Assembly (NCBI GenBank): GCA_009746045.1
Contig: RPFO01001162.1
Coordinates: forward strand, 251,001 to 315,000
DNA: 64,000 bases
Direction: 5' to 3'
Source of the DNA: Mesostigma viride
Taxonomy: Eukaryota; Streptophyta; Mesostigmatophyceae; Mesostigmatales; Mesostigmataceae
How positions within the stretch are numbered: the stretch's first letter is position 1; every line of letters begins with the position of its first letter. This document shows, piece after piece, positions 10,731 through 20,974 of the stretch. The translations under genes and the position numbers were made by a program. The notes beneath the pieces are model-generated. The model made no database searches. It had not been told where the DNA came from and saw only the letters and a program-made list of their open reading frames with translations.

Positions 10731-11070
10731 TAGTGCTAGCAAATGTCACTACCTTTACATATGCCTGACCTTACAAGTTGAGGATGGTCTAATGTAGTGG
10801 CAAACAGGTTATTTACAACAATTCACAGTTTTCTGACATATAGTTTGAGGCAACTATACTTACCAAAATGCTTGAAAAAGGCAAAAATTGCACCATTTAT
10901 GCTAGCAAACGTCACTATTTTGACATCAAACTGGGCCCAAACTTGGCCCATGGTCTAATCTAGTGGTGTTTAGGTTGCTTCCAACATTTCATAGCTTTCT
11001 GACATAGTTTGATATTGTTTAGTAGCTTACACTGAGCAAAATGCTTGAAAATGGCAAAAAATGCACCATT
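10731..11070. repeat. ~170 bp satellite, left block (two units)
   Basis: Units begin near 10731 and 10898 with T(A/G)(T)GCTAGCAAA(T/C)GTCACTA and run about 167-173 bases, ending in a stretch like AAAATGGCAAAAAATGCA. The array is interrupted at 11069-11070 by a PAT-like element and resumes at 13039. Confidence 0.8.
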
Positions 11071-11233
11071 CATGTCCCACGTAGCTCCCACAAAAACCAG
11101 CATCTTCATTAAAACAATAAGTGGAAGCATACATGTGACACTATTGACATGCCCGGAGGCACGCCGTTCAAGGCCCTTCATGAATTAAGAACGTTGCCCT
11201 AGAGGCAACCAAGACAAGGGTGGGTGGGTGGGG

Positions 11234-11652
11234 AGCAAAGAAAGAGGCCGACAAAACCAGCCAGAGCGGCTTTTAGTCGCAAAACCTCCCTTATCCCTAG
11301 CTAACTGACGTCATTAAACCCTTATGTTCAGTGATGCTAGTAAGACGCTAACCGTACAGACCGGGGGTAGAATATCCCGAATCTGCACGGCTAGTATTAA
11401 ATAATGCGTAGGTTGTTCTTTTCAGGGGCACTGCACCTCACGCCCCGTTCCGCCCGGGTATAATCAACCCAAGCGCGGAACGCACATTTTATTTAATTCA
11501 TTTTTCAACCATGCACTATACTGCATCTACTAATCACAAAAGCTCTAGCCAAACAGCTACGAGAAAACACTACGACATATAAGCCGCTCATCCAGCGGCC
11601 TCTTGTTCCCGCATTCACGTATAGAAGAAACTCCGTTCAAAGAACCCCGATT
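11234..11652 (+). repeat. 419 bp split direct repeat L, inner copy
   Basis: Starts AGCAAAGAAAGAGGCC and ends AAGAACCCCGATT. Holds a possible TATA-type motif (GGGTATAATC near 11457) and is by eye identical to 12620-13038. Confidence 0.85.
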
Positions 11653-11766
11653 CATGTCCCACGTAGCTCCCACAAAAACCAGCATCTTCATTAAAACAAT
11701 AAGTGGAAGCATACATGTGACACTATTGACATGCCCGGAGGCACGCCGTTCAAGGCCCTTCATGAA
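11651..11766 (+). repeat. 116 bp split direct repeat R, inner copy
   Basis: Directly follows L, sharing two bases with it; same sequence as 11069-11184, from TTCATGTCCCAC to CCCTTCATGAA. Confidence 0.85.
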
Positions 11767-12619
11767 GTACGTTGCCCAATCACCCCCGCCCTGGCTTTCC
11801 CTTGAAGCCGCACTCCACCTTGCTCGTTGTCACAAGTGACCGCCCTGCCGCAAAACGGGAGCCCCCCCACATCGGGAGGCGTGTGCCCGGCGGCTGTGGA
11901 TGCATGGCCAGGCCCAAAAAGGCCCAGCGCATTTGCACTGCGATTGCGCACGGCCAGCCTATCATGACCCCTCTCGGGGCCCCGAGTCGGTACCGCTATG
12001 GCCGTCTCCCCATAGACCCGGGGTGCTTCGAGAAAAAACGTGGACCTAGCCCAGGCCCCGCCAGCCCGGATGCCCGAGGCCACAGCCCCAGGCACCTGGC
12101 TGAACGAGAGTCCGTTCAGCCAAGACCGCATTCCCCCCCGAGGTTTCTATGCGTGGGGAAAAAATTTCTAGCTTAGGCGCTTTTCCCATCGCCGTCCCCA
12201 GCCCCAACCACCCCCCCCTCGGCGGAAGGCAATTGCAAAGTTTGCTGGCCAGCAGCAATTTCCGAAGAAAAAGCCTCAGGCCGCGGACCGAGACACGGGT
12301 CGCCAGTGCCAGCCATCCGGCTCCCACCCGGGGTGCAAGCATCCCCAGGTACGGAGCACCAGCTTGCGCACTGCCAGGGCCGACCAAGCGACAGTTGAGC
12401 ACCTGTCACGGCTCCTGGCCCACCAAAGACCCCAAGCTGGGGAAAAGGTGCGGACCGGAGGTAATCATTTTCTTTTCTTTTAGTTAACCGGGCGAGGAAC
12501 TACGCCTGGCCGGTTAACAACTGGAAGTCTCACCACTGGCCAAGTGGCCGGTGCAACCAGTGCTTTTGGGATTTTGCTCCGCAGCACCCATAGCTGCGGC
12601 TGCCGCCGCAACGACAACG

Positions 12620-13038
12620 AGCAAAGAAAGAGGCCGACAAAACCAGCCAGAGCGGCTTTTAGTCGCAAAACCTCCCTTATCCCTAGCTAACTGACGTCAT
12701 TAAACCCTTATGTTCAGTGATGCTAGTAAGACGCTAACCGTACAGACCGGGGGTAGAATATCCCGAATCTGCACGGCTAGTATTAAATAATGCGTAGGTT
12801 GTTCTTTTCAGGGGCACTGCACCTCACGCCCCGTTCCGCCCGGGTATAATCAACCCAAGCGCGGAACGCACATTTTATTTAATTCATTTTTCAACCATGC
12901 ACTATACTGCATCTACTAATCACAAAAGCTCTAGCCAAACAGCTACGAGAAAACACTACGACATATAAGCCGCTCATCCAGCGGCCTCTTGTTCCCGCAT
13001 TCACGTATAGAAGAAACTCCGTTCAAAGAACCCCGATT
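12620..13038 (+). repeat. 419 bp split direct repeat L, terminal copy
   Basis: Forms the right end of the element; the satellite resumes with TATGCTAGC at 13039. Confidence 0.85.
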
Positions 13039-13470
13039 TATGCTAGCAAACGTCACTATTTTGACATCAAACTGAGCCCAAACTTGGCCCATGGTCTAAT
13101 CTAGTGGTGTTTAGGTTGCTTCCAACATTTCATAGCTTTCTGACGTAGTTTGATATTGTTTAGTAGCTTACACTGAGCAAAATGCTTGAAAATGGCAAAA
13201 AATGCAGTATTTACGCTAGCAAATGTCACTATTTTGACTTCAGATTGACCCCAAACTTTGTGCATGGTCTATTCTAGTGGTAATTAGGTTGCTTGCAAAT
13301 ATCCATGATGGTTTGACGTGATTTAGTACTGTTTCCTATTTATTACTATTTTATTTAATTTAAAATTACAAAAATGTACCTTTATTGCTAGCAAATGTCA
13401 CCAAGATGACGTCCGATCGATACCAAACTTTGTACGAGGTCTATTTTGGTTGCAAACATCATGCATGACA
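13039..13470. repeat. ~170 bp satellite, right block
   Basis: Units begin at 13039, 13212 and 13383 (the last partial). The third is more diverged and carries an AT-rich stretch near 13340-13370. Continues the array broken at 11070. Confidence 0.8.
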
Positions 13471-14278
13471 ATTTTCAGCATAAAAAGACGAACTTCGGTA
13501 CGAAGTACATTTTGCGTGCTGGAGTACATTCTTAATGGCTGGTAGGGGGTGAGTGGCAGTGGCATTGGAGCAAGAGTTGTTGAGCATGTGCGTGTGTCTA
13601 TCCTCTTGACAAACAACCCCTCGCACCCCTGACATTGAGGAGTTTGGCCATGTGCCAGGCTGCCAGAATTCCGCAAACATGCATCATAGGGAAATAAAGG
13701 ATGGCTGGTTGTGCACACGACATGAGAAAACAAAACACACATACCTATCAGGAGGGCAGGCTTGGGTTGCTTCATTGGCGCTGGTTGCAGCGTGCGTAAT
13801 AATAGCCCGCCATTGGCTCATCCACCCGTGCCCTTGGCAAGCACGCACAGCCTGAACTGCATGAACTGCATGGATGCGGCAGTCCAGGATGCCCTCTGCT
13901 CATCATTCAGGGGTGTGAAGGCAGCTTGGGTGCTGGCGTGTAAGGCAGCTTGGGTGCTGGCGTGCAAGGCAGCTTGTGCATCAGTGTTTGCCGCCCGGCC
14001 GTGTGGCAGCACAGGTAGCTGGCCTAGCCCGGCCACTGTCCTCTCTCTGCTCTCACGCAATATGCCACCCTCTCCACAAACCATGACAGTTCTCATATGC
14101 ATGCATGTCTTAAGATGCTTGTTGAAGGTAGATGCTTTCAGCTTAGAGATGGTGGGCACGTATGCAGTGGGTGTTATGGACTCACAAGCATGTACGTGAA
14201 GCCATCAAGCATCCAAGAAAGCCACCCATTGCTTCTGGGTTTTCCATCAATCTTCGTGGTCAACCATGTCATGCAACA
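13471..14278. other. No gene seen; short Ala/Cys tandem near 13918
   Basis: Contains a partly repeated segment (AAGGCAGCTTGGGTGCTGGC type, three imperfect copies, 13918-13980). Short ORFs on both strands show no protein-like conservation that I can recognise. Confidence 0.4.
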
Positions 14279-15163
14279 TTACTTGCCGTGAGCACAATGC
14301 CAATAAATTGCAGCATGTAGAACTAGAGCGAAGCAACAGCTTGGTGATCCATAGCCCTGCCTGCAAATAATTGCCATCGGCGGCAATAGCGCTGCAAGGC
14401 TGCCAGCCAGCCCGTAATATCTTGCCCGCAATCCATCACGCAACCTTCCTAATATCCGTGTGAGGAATTCCTTGACATCCCTAGCCTCTAAGGTAACCTG
14501 TACGTCGCTGATGTGAAGAAAAGGCTCGCCATGAAACCGTAGCTCGCTATACGATTCATGACGCACTTCTCGTAAGATAAGAAGATGACCAAAAGAGAAA
14601 CCCCGGAGATGGGGAACTGGTAAATTATTCATCCGTGACAAGGTCAGGGCTTCAACAAGGAGTGAATTCGCCCCTAGATATGAGTATGGGAACATACCGC
14701 TCGGAGGTATCCATGTCTGCCTTGCGCTTGATGTCTGTTTCGCACACCCCGGCGCAGAAAGTCGTTCCGGCATTCACCTGCTGACCGCAGTTTGTGCATG
14801 TCCAGAGGCTGATAAAAGCCCCAACATCGTGGGCGTCTTTAGAGTCCATAAAGCCTGCATTAAACATGAAGTTCGGGCAAACGCAGATATATACGAAGTA
14901 TGGGTCTGCCAAGCCTGAGGCAGCCTTGAAATTGGTCGGAAATATGCGGTAGCTCAGGAAAAAAGAATTGCAGCGGTAATGAAGAAAGTCGTTCGGTCAA
15001 AGTCTTTAGAATTAAAAAATGCGTCGTTTGTGATCGAAACCCCGATCTTAGGGCGCACTTCATCGGGAAAATTTTTTGCTGCGGTCAGGTGGGGTCGAGA
15101 GAAAATCTGCGACCATTCAGGCACCCACCTATGAATGACGCAACATGCTGTTCGATTCCTCAA
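14279..15163 (-). pseudogene. Unidentified broken ORF with Cys4-type motif
   Basis: Three minus-strand frames seem to continue one another: 15163-14954 (IGVSITNDAFFNSKDFDRTTF), about 14955-14652 (LADPYFVYICVCPNF, then CTNCGQQVNAGTTFCAGVC, a CxxC-x10-CxxxC metal-binding pattern) and 14773-14279 (FLHISDVQVTLEARDVKEFL). Two indels would be needed to join them. Composition is protein-like but I recognise no family. It could be part of an old mobile element, since it adjoins the truncated copia copy B. Confidence 0.3.
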
Positions 15164-15396
15164 ATTTTATGGCGAAAAAAAAACAGTGGTGGATCGAATA
15201 ACACCCTAGGAGGATAATCGTAAAATTTCAGCCTTGATAGTGCCTTTATACACGCTCAGCATGGCCTGCCAGACCGCCATGCCTGTCGCCCGGAATTCGG
15301 TCAATTTCGTGCACGCGCACACCAAAAATCGCGTTTGGCGCCACTTTTCGGGTACCGCTTACGAGGGCAGATTTTGGCGCGGCTCGTACCGTTGTG

Positions 15397-18300
15397 CTGT
15401 CAGCCCAATGGGTCTATATCATGGCCTGTGCCCCCCACATGTGCTGGAGGGCTGGAAACATGCTGCACATGTCACCTTTGCCAAGCTGAGGGAGAAGGAC
15501 CGGGGTTGGAAGATGCTGGAGCCAACAGTGGGTCAGAGAGTATTAGCTTGGAAGGAACCGAGCCTGTATGGCAAACGTGGTAGCTGGAGTCCTGGGGTGG
15601 TCACCCAGGTTGATGAAGCTAGCCACGCATGCTTGGTCAGCATGGAGGACGAACCAAAGCATGTACACCGGCTGAGTTGGTCATATGTCAAGCCTAACCT
15701 GATGAATGAGGGCAGTCAGGCACAAGGCTCACAGGATCTGCAGGATTTTCAGGTCCCAGAAGATGGCATCACTGACGCAACGACCACATCTGTTGCAGGG
15801 GAATCTGTCAGCCCTGGCCAGGTTGCAGAGGTACTTGTTGAACAGGCTGCAAGGTCAACAGCTGGGGAGTCAACTGTCAAGCCCAAGGCTCTAACCAAGC
15901 CCAGGGGGACTAGTTTGGCTGCATGGATTGATTGGGGCTCTGCAAAGGGCCAAGAAGCAGCCCAAGGTAGCCAAGCTCAGGTGGCATGGCAATCTGGGGC
16001 TGGACACTGCCTTAGAGGTAGACACTAATTCTCAGGTTTCCATCATTGGGACCAGAGCTGCAGCAGGGTACAGCATGTCTGAGCCCAGCTATCAGTTTGT
16101 GTCTGACTTCAGTGGCGGGGTACACGTGAAGGTACTGGGTGAGGTATCTATTCCTATCCTTGGACAGGACACTGCTTAATTTTGTGTCTTGGAGGGCTAT
16201 CAGGGACCTGCTCTTCTGGGGCAGAATTTCCTATGCCAGGATGGGGTAGTGATCACGTCCTCTCTCCTGACTAAGGGGCTGGTCAGGTACCACTGATTAA
16301 TTTCAGGACCACTCACCTATCACGTGCAGTAACCAGGTCGGTTAAGCGTGTGCAAGTGTGCCAGGGGCAGGAGCCCTTGGTTGATGACCTCATACTGCCA
16401 GCTGCTAGTCATCCAAGCAGTTTGGGCATTGGTCCTCACTCACTTGCTGGACACAGCCCTATCAACTACCAAGGCCTGGTGAAGCTTATGTCCTCTCCCA
16501 TTATGTGTCCCCAGGTCACACTGGGTCTGATTAAATCTGGGGAGGACTGGATCTCCAAGAAGTGCGTGGAACCTGTCAATGACCTACCTCCTGCACGGCG
16601 TCTACTCAAGCTCAAGTTTGTCATCAAGATGAAGGAGGTGGACGAGGTCAAGGTACCACATGTCAGGCCAGTGCTGAATTAGTTCAAGGGTACTGGTGAG
16701 TGCACTGCTGAGGAGTTGTATACCCCTGGCATGTTGCATGACACTTGGAGGCTGCTGCTGTGTGTATTTCTAGGCCTTCTCAACAAGGGCTTGGACTATG
16801 GCTCAGTGGTGGTAGACTTCAAGAGAGCATTTCTGGAGGGGGATGCAGAGGTGGCCCAGGAAAAGTGGGAGGGCAAAACGCCTTTCTATGTTAGGGTGCC
16901 TGCTGTATGGAAAAGGGACATTCACACTGAGTTCCTGAAAATCCTCAAGGGCCTGGAGGGCCTGAGGTCAAGTCCAATAATCTGGAGGGAGACTCTCAAC
17001 CGTTTCCTGAAGGAGCATTGCAACTTGAAGGTCTCTCCTGTAGACCCCTGTCTGTTTCTGGGGCAGTGGGAAGGCCTACCAGTGTATGCTTCGCTGCACG
17101 GGGATGACCTGCACCTGCTGGCTCCTACGTCGTGGCTAAAGCAGCTGATCTCCATCATTAAGTCCAAGTTTCCTCTGGGTAGGGAGCAATGGCAGGTGGA
17201 GAATGAGCCTCTGCTGTTTGTGGGCATGGAGGCCACACTGGTAAAGAAGGGGGGAGAATGGCGTATGCTGCTGGTGGGGGGTAATGCTTATCAAGAAACC
17301 CTCATTAGCAAGCTTCCTCCAATCATCACACAGGCACTGTGTCCTATGGTCAGGGGCATGGTTGCTTGGGTGGCAGGCATTTCCAGGCCAGACCTTATGG
17401 TCATAGCCAGGTTGCCTGATGACATGCTGATGGAGCTAGGGTCTGCCAAGGTGGCTGATCAGGTCAGGGCTTCGTCTGGCATTCTGTTGTCTGCAGTGGA
17501 TTTATCACAACCCATTTGCATGGAGCTGTATGTGGATAGCTCAATGGACAGCAGGCAGGTCTCCAAGGTCAGGGGCAGGGCTGCAGGGCTCTTTGTGCTC
17601 AGACAGGAAGGCCTGGGGAGTTTGGTGAGCTGGTTTAGTCGCCTGCACAAACGGGTGGCTGTCAGCAGTGATGTGGCAGAATGCAGGGCTATTTGTGAAG
17701 GTATTCACACAAGCCTTTATCTGAAGGAGTTGCTTCATCAGATGACTTCTAACACTCCTTGGCCACTTCAGGTTACCACTCTTCTCAAAACAGACTCCAT
17801 GGGGATGGTGCAGTTCTGTTTATAATATGTATAATGCGTTACTTGGTCAACATGATAATTGACGTAATTCGTTAGAATTAATTAACGCATATTGGCAGCA
17901 CGGCTATGGCATTGCCCTTGCCATCGGGCAGCCATTAGCCTAAATTGCTACATTGTCACTTGCTAGCAAGGAAAAGGGGAGAGTTCGTGGAGTTGCCAAC
18001 CCTAAAATCATGCACGGTGGCATGGGGTCGGCACTACCCTTGGCGACAATCTAACGGCTGGCACAAATGACAGGTCAGCATCACTAGTGGTGTCGAATGC
18101 ATGCATACGGTGCACATTCTAGAAAGTACTGCGCACAGGTGCAGGCGCATCATGACGTGGACATAGGTACGGCCACTCTAATTATCGCCACACATATTGC
18201 ACGCTCAGTGCCGGAATAGGACCATCGGCACTAAATATATCACTCGCCACTATATAAAATGTGATGCGATAAGTTGGAATAGCACACGGCTAGACTACCT

Positions 18301-19333
18301 AGCATAAATACACGGCAAGAGGTGGGCATAACCTCAGACACCCCCCTTGCACAGCTCATGCGTGCTCAAAAGAAACATGACACTCCTTCCTCTCCCCCCT
18401 CAATAACTAGGTAGGATAGCCGGGTACAAAACACCCTGGCATACCCCCCTTACACGGCTTGGCGGACTACAACGGCCGTGGCCAGACTCGCGCAAAGGCG
18501 AAACTCCAACGAAAGTGCCGGCGATGCAAGCACACCTCGTCCTCGAGGTGGGAAGAAAATAATGTTCGCCAGGCAAAGGCTGAAAAACCATGAACCATCA
18601 GCTCCGATACCATGTTTATAATATGTATAATGCGTTACTTGGTCAACATGATAATTGACGTAATTCGTTAGAATTAATTAACGCATATTGGCAGCACGGC
18701 TATGGCATTGCCCTTGCCATCGGGCAGCCATTAGCCTAAATTGCTACATTGTCACTTGCTAGCAAGGAAAAGGGGAGAGTTCGTGGAGTTGCCAACCCTA
18801 AAATCATGCACGGTGGCATGGGGTCGGCACTACCCTTGGCGACAATCTAACGGCTGGCACAAATGACAGGTCAGCATCACTAGTGGTGTCGAATGCATGC
18901 ATACGGTGCACATTCTAGAAAGTACTGCGCACAGGTGCAGGCGCATCATGACGTGGACATAGGTACGGCCACTCTAATTATCGCCACACATATTGCACGC
19001 TCAGTGCCGGAATAGGACCATCGGCACTAAATATCTCACTCGCCACTATATAAAATGTGATGCGATAAGTTGGAATAGCACACGGCTAGACTACCTAGCA
19101 TAAATACACGGCAAGAGGTGGGCATAACCTCAGACAAGTTCGTGCACAGACAGATGGCCAGAAGTAGGGACTTGGATTATCTCCTTCTAAAGGAATTGTC
19201 CTCCTTGGCCAACATTGAGCATATCCCTGGGGTTGACAATCCTGCTGATGCTTTGACCAAGCTAGTGCAGAAGGCAGCAGTGCAGTACAAGGTTCTTCAG
19301 TCTCTGATGAACCCATCTCAGCAAGCTGTCTAA
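15397..19333 (+). pseudogene. Ty1/copia copy B, 5'-truncated and mutated pol
   Basis: Begins abruptly inside the integrase C-terminal region (matches 23107 onward of copy C) and follows pol to its end, at roughly 95 percent or better identity by eye. Defects: a 4-base insertion near 15920 shifting frame; an in-frame TAA near 16176 created by a 3-base insertion; a 4-base deletion near 16276; a GAG to TAG change at 16680; and a TRIM insertion at 17817. The catalytic region of RT (SLHGDDLHL) and RNase H is otherwise readable. The pol end is followed by the LTR at 19440, with the 841 bp 3' untranslated region missing. Confidence 0.85.
17817..19136 (-). mobile_element. TRIM retrotransposon, copy 1 (524 bp LTRs, 272 bp interior)
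   Basis: Two LTRs, 17817-18340 and 18613-19136, differ by eye at one base, begin TG and end CA. A 5 bp target duplication AGTTC flanks the element (17812-17816 and 19137-19141). On the minus strand the 5' LTR is followed at once by TGGTATCGGAGC (18612-18601), a primer-binding site of the initiator-Met tRNA type, and the 3' LTR is preceded by a purine tract AAGGGGGG. The interior has no coding capacity. A longer relative lies at 30019-32023; this copy lost about 690 interior bases at an AGCC microhomology. It interrupts the RNase H region of copia copy B. Confidence 0.9.
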
Positions 19334-19439
19334 GCTGGTGCCTGGTTATAGGGCATTGGAGAAGCAGATTGTGTGGTAGTGTCAGCATTGTGACTGGCAT
19401 AATACCTGTATTTTAGTCTGTACTAAGGCTCATGGACCA

Positions 19440-20025
19440 TGGAGTTAACGTAAAGGATTTACGTTAGATGGATAGAGATTGTTACGCTCTTTCCAACGGC
19501 ACCTTGAACGCCTCATTTGGTTAAGGAACGTAAAAGTTATGACGTTTCCTAGGCTGTGCCGACAGTACCCGGCGCGCCACTGTGGGCGCGTACGGACACA
19601 GGATGTACAAGTGTCACTTTGATAGTCCGCAGGACGTTGACAGGACTTGTACAGGACTTGATGGTCAATTGATAGGTAGGCGCACTGTAGCGCGCCAGGA
19701 CCTATGAGACAATTGATGCTGACTAGTGTACGGATAGGTCCACAGGACTAGCCGTATGGACAATTGATAGATCTGCGCGCCAAAGGCGTGCCAGAGTCTG
19801 TGTAATCAATTGATTGACAGTTCAGCTGTGACAGTGCAGCTGAATACTTGGACGCGTCCCTAGTAAGCTATATGAGTGACTTGGTCACACCGGGACGCTA
19901 GTTCTTGCGTGCACGTTCTCTTGGCACTGCGACCCTGTCGTCTGTGCTGCGTGCAGTCTTGGAAGTGACGTGACTTACGTCTGTGTTTCCTGATTGTTAA
20001 TAAAGGCAACTTCCTGCAAGAACCA
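19440..20025 (+). repeat. copia LTR (3' of copy B / 5' of copy C)
   Basis: 586 bp, TGGAGTTAACG to CAAGAACCA. Looks identical to 26661-27246. Includes AATAAAGG near 19999 (possible polyadenylation signal) and a TATA-like GCTATATGAG near 19868. Shared by the tandem copies on either side. Confidence 0.85.
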
Positions 20026-20041
20026 TGGCGGAATTCGTGGC
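20026..20041 (+). promoter_or_regulatory. Candidate primer-binding site of copia copy C
   Basis: TGGCGGAATTCGTGGC starts immediately after the LTR end CA, as expected for a tRNA primer site ending in the complement of CCA. The tRNA species is not assigned. The same bases follow the LTR at 27247. Confidence 0.6.
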
Positions 20042-20094
20042 ATTCTTACCCTCACAACTCGTATTACACTCGTATTACACGCTCTGTCAAAAAG

Positions 20095-20805
20095 ATGCCA
20101 AATTCGGAAGAATTTCGGATTCCGGACGATGAGGAAATAGCCGCTCCGCCGGCTGGTTCTTCGTCAAGACCAACTGTGCCGTCGTGGCAACAATTGCTCG
20201 ACGAAGTTACAGTTTCGCTCGACGAGCTTCATCGTCAGCAGCGTGCAGCTCACGCATTGCTCGGGGATAACCCCGAGGACCCCGATTTGCCAGCACTGGT
20301 GCCGGCAATCCGCAACCTGTTGGACCAGATTCGAAACATTTTATCGACATTTACGGTCCAGGTGCGGGGAGGTTTGCGGTCGGTGACCGAAGTCACGACT
20401 GCCATTGAGGAGTTGGACAACGTCCTCTCTTCACTCACCGGTTACCAGAGAAACCTGCAAAACTGGGCATCGCTTCGCACGGGGGGCGCGCCGGCGGTGT
20501 CAACAAATTTGTTTCAGGATCTCGCGCTGTTATCGCTGCTCACTCGCGGCGTACGCAGTCGCGAGCGCCAGGTTTTAATTAACCTGGTGGCATTTCTCGC
20601 CTCTGTGCGAGAGTGGATTCCCGCGGGGTGGGAATTATTGACGATCTTTACACATCCTCTGCGCCTCGTCGCGCGTCGGCGCGTCGCAACTTACGCGGCG
20701 GGGAGCACGCCGGTTTTAATTCATACCGGTGCAGGTCCGGAGCTGGATATGGAGGATCGTGAGTTCGTATACACGTACTGCGACTTCAGGGGCCTTGACT
20801 ACTAG
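20095..20805 (+). CDS. Extra leading ORF (ORF0) of copia copy C
   Basis: A 236-codon ORF from an ATG 70 bases after the LTR, before gag. The product is acidic at the start (PNSEEFRIPDDEE), then strongly helical with leucine-rich segments (DELHRQQRAAHALL, AIRNLLDQIRNILSTF, TAIEELDNVLSSLTGYQ), suggesting coiled coils. It ends in a basic segment (RLVARRRVATYAA). No enzyme motif is visible. Copia elements normally start with gag, so the ORF is an accessory one; it could be an assembly or packaging factor. It is intact, with identical LTRs around it, suggesting that it is or was recently under selection. Confidence 0.6.
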   Translation: MPNSEEFRIPDDEEIAAPPAGSSSRPTVPSWQQLLDEVTVSLDELHRQQRAAHALLGDNPEDPDLPALVPAIRNLLDQIRNILSTFTVQVRGGLRSVTEVTTAIEELDNVLSSLTGYQRNLQNWASLRTGGAPAVSTNLFQDLALLSLLTRGVRSRERQVLINLVAFLASVREWIPAGWELLTIFTHPLRLVARRRVATYAAGSTPVLIHTGAGPELDMEDREFVYTYCDFRGLDY

Positions 20806-20974
20806 TCGGCCTAATTTTCTTCTGCAGTACTTGTCGACATTTTTTTTGTCGAATTTCGGCGGCAATTCGCGGGGCGGCAGCGACACCGGCGCAGGCGGCA
20901 GAGGCGACACAAAAATTTTGTACATATTTTCTGCTGCTTCGTTAAGGTGTTCTTTGAATAGCTGGTAGTGCAGG

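Larger units (their letters stand above)
11069..13038 (+). mobile_element. Non-autonomous PAT/DIRS-like element (copy 2)
   Basis: Inserted exactly between two satellite units, without an evident target duplication. Order on plus: 116 bp repeat R (11069-11184), 49 bp spacer, 419 bp repeat L (11234-11652), R again (11651-11766), 853 bp interior, L again (12620-13038). This is the same order, with related sequences, as the element at 167-1965 on the opposite strand. The GC-rich interior (11767-12619) has ORFs but none with RT, recombinase or other known motifs. The two L copies look identical over 419 bases, so the insertion is recent. Confidence 0.6.

Noticed and set aside
11772..12176. 134-codon ORF inside PAT-like element copy 2
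   Set aside because: Composition is Pro/Arg-rich from GC-rich sequence; overlapping frames are equally open and no motif is present.
11234..13038. Ordinary LTR retrotransposon with 419 bp LTRs
   Set aside because: Ends are not TG/CA, no primer site or purine tract, no target duplication, and an extra copy of the internal repeat lies outside the left 'LTR', as in the relative at 167-1965.
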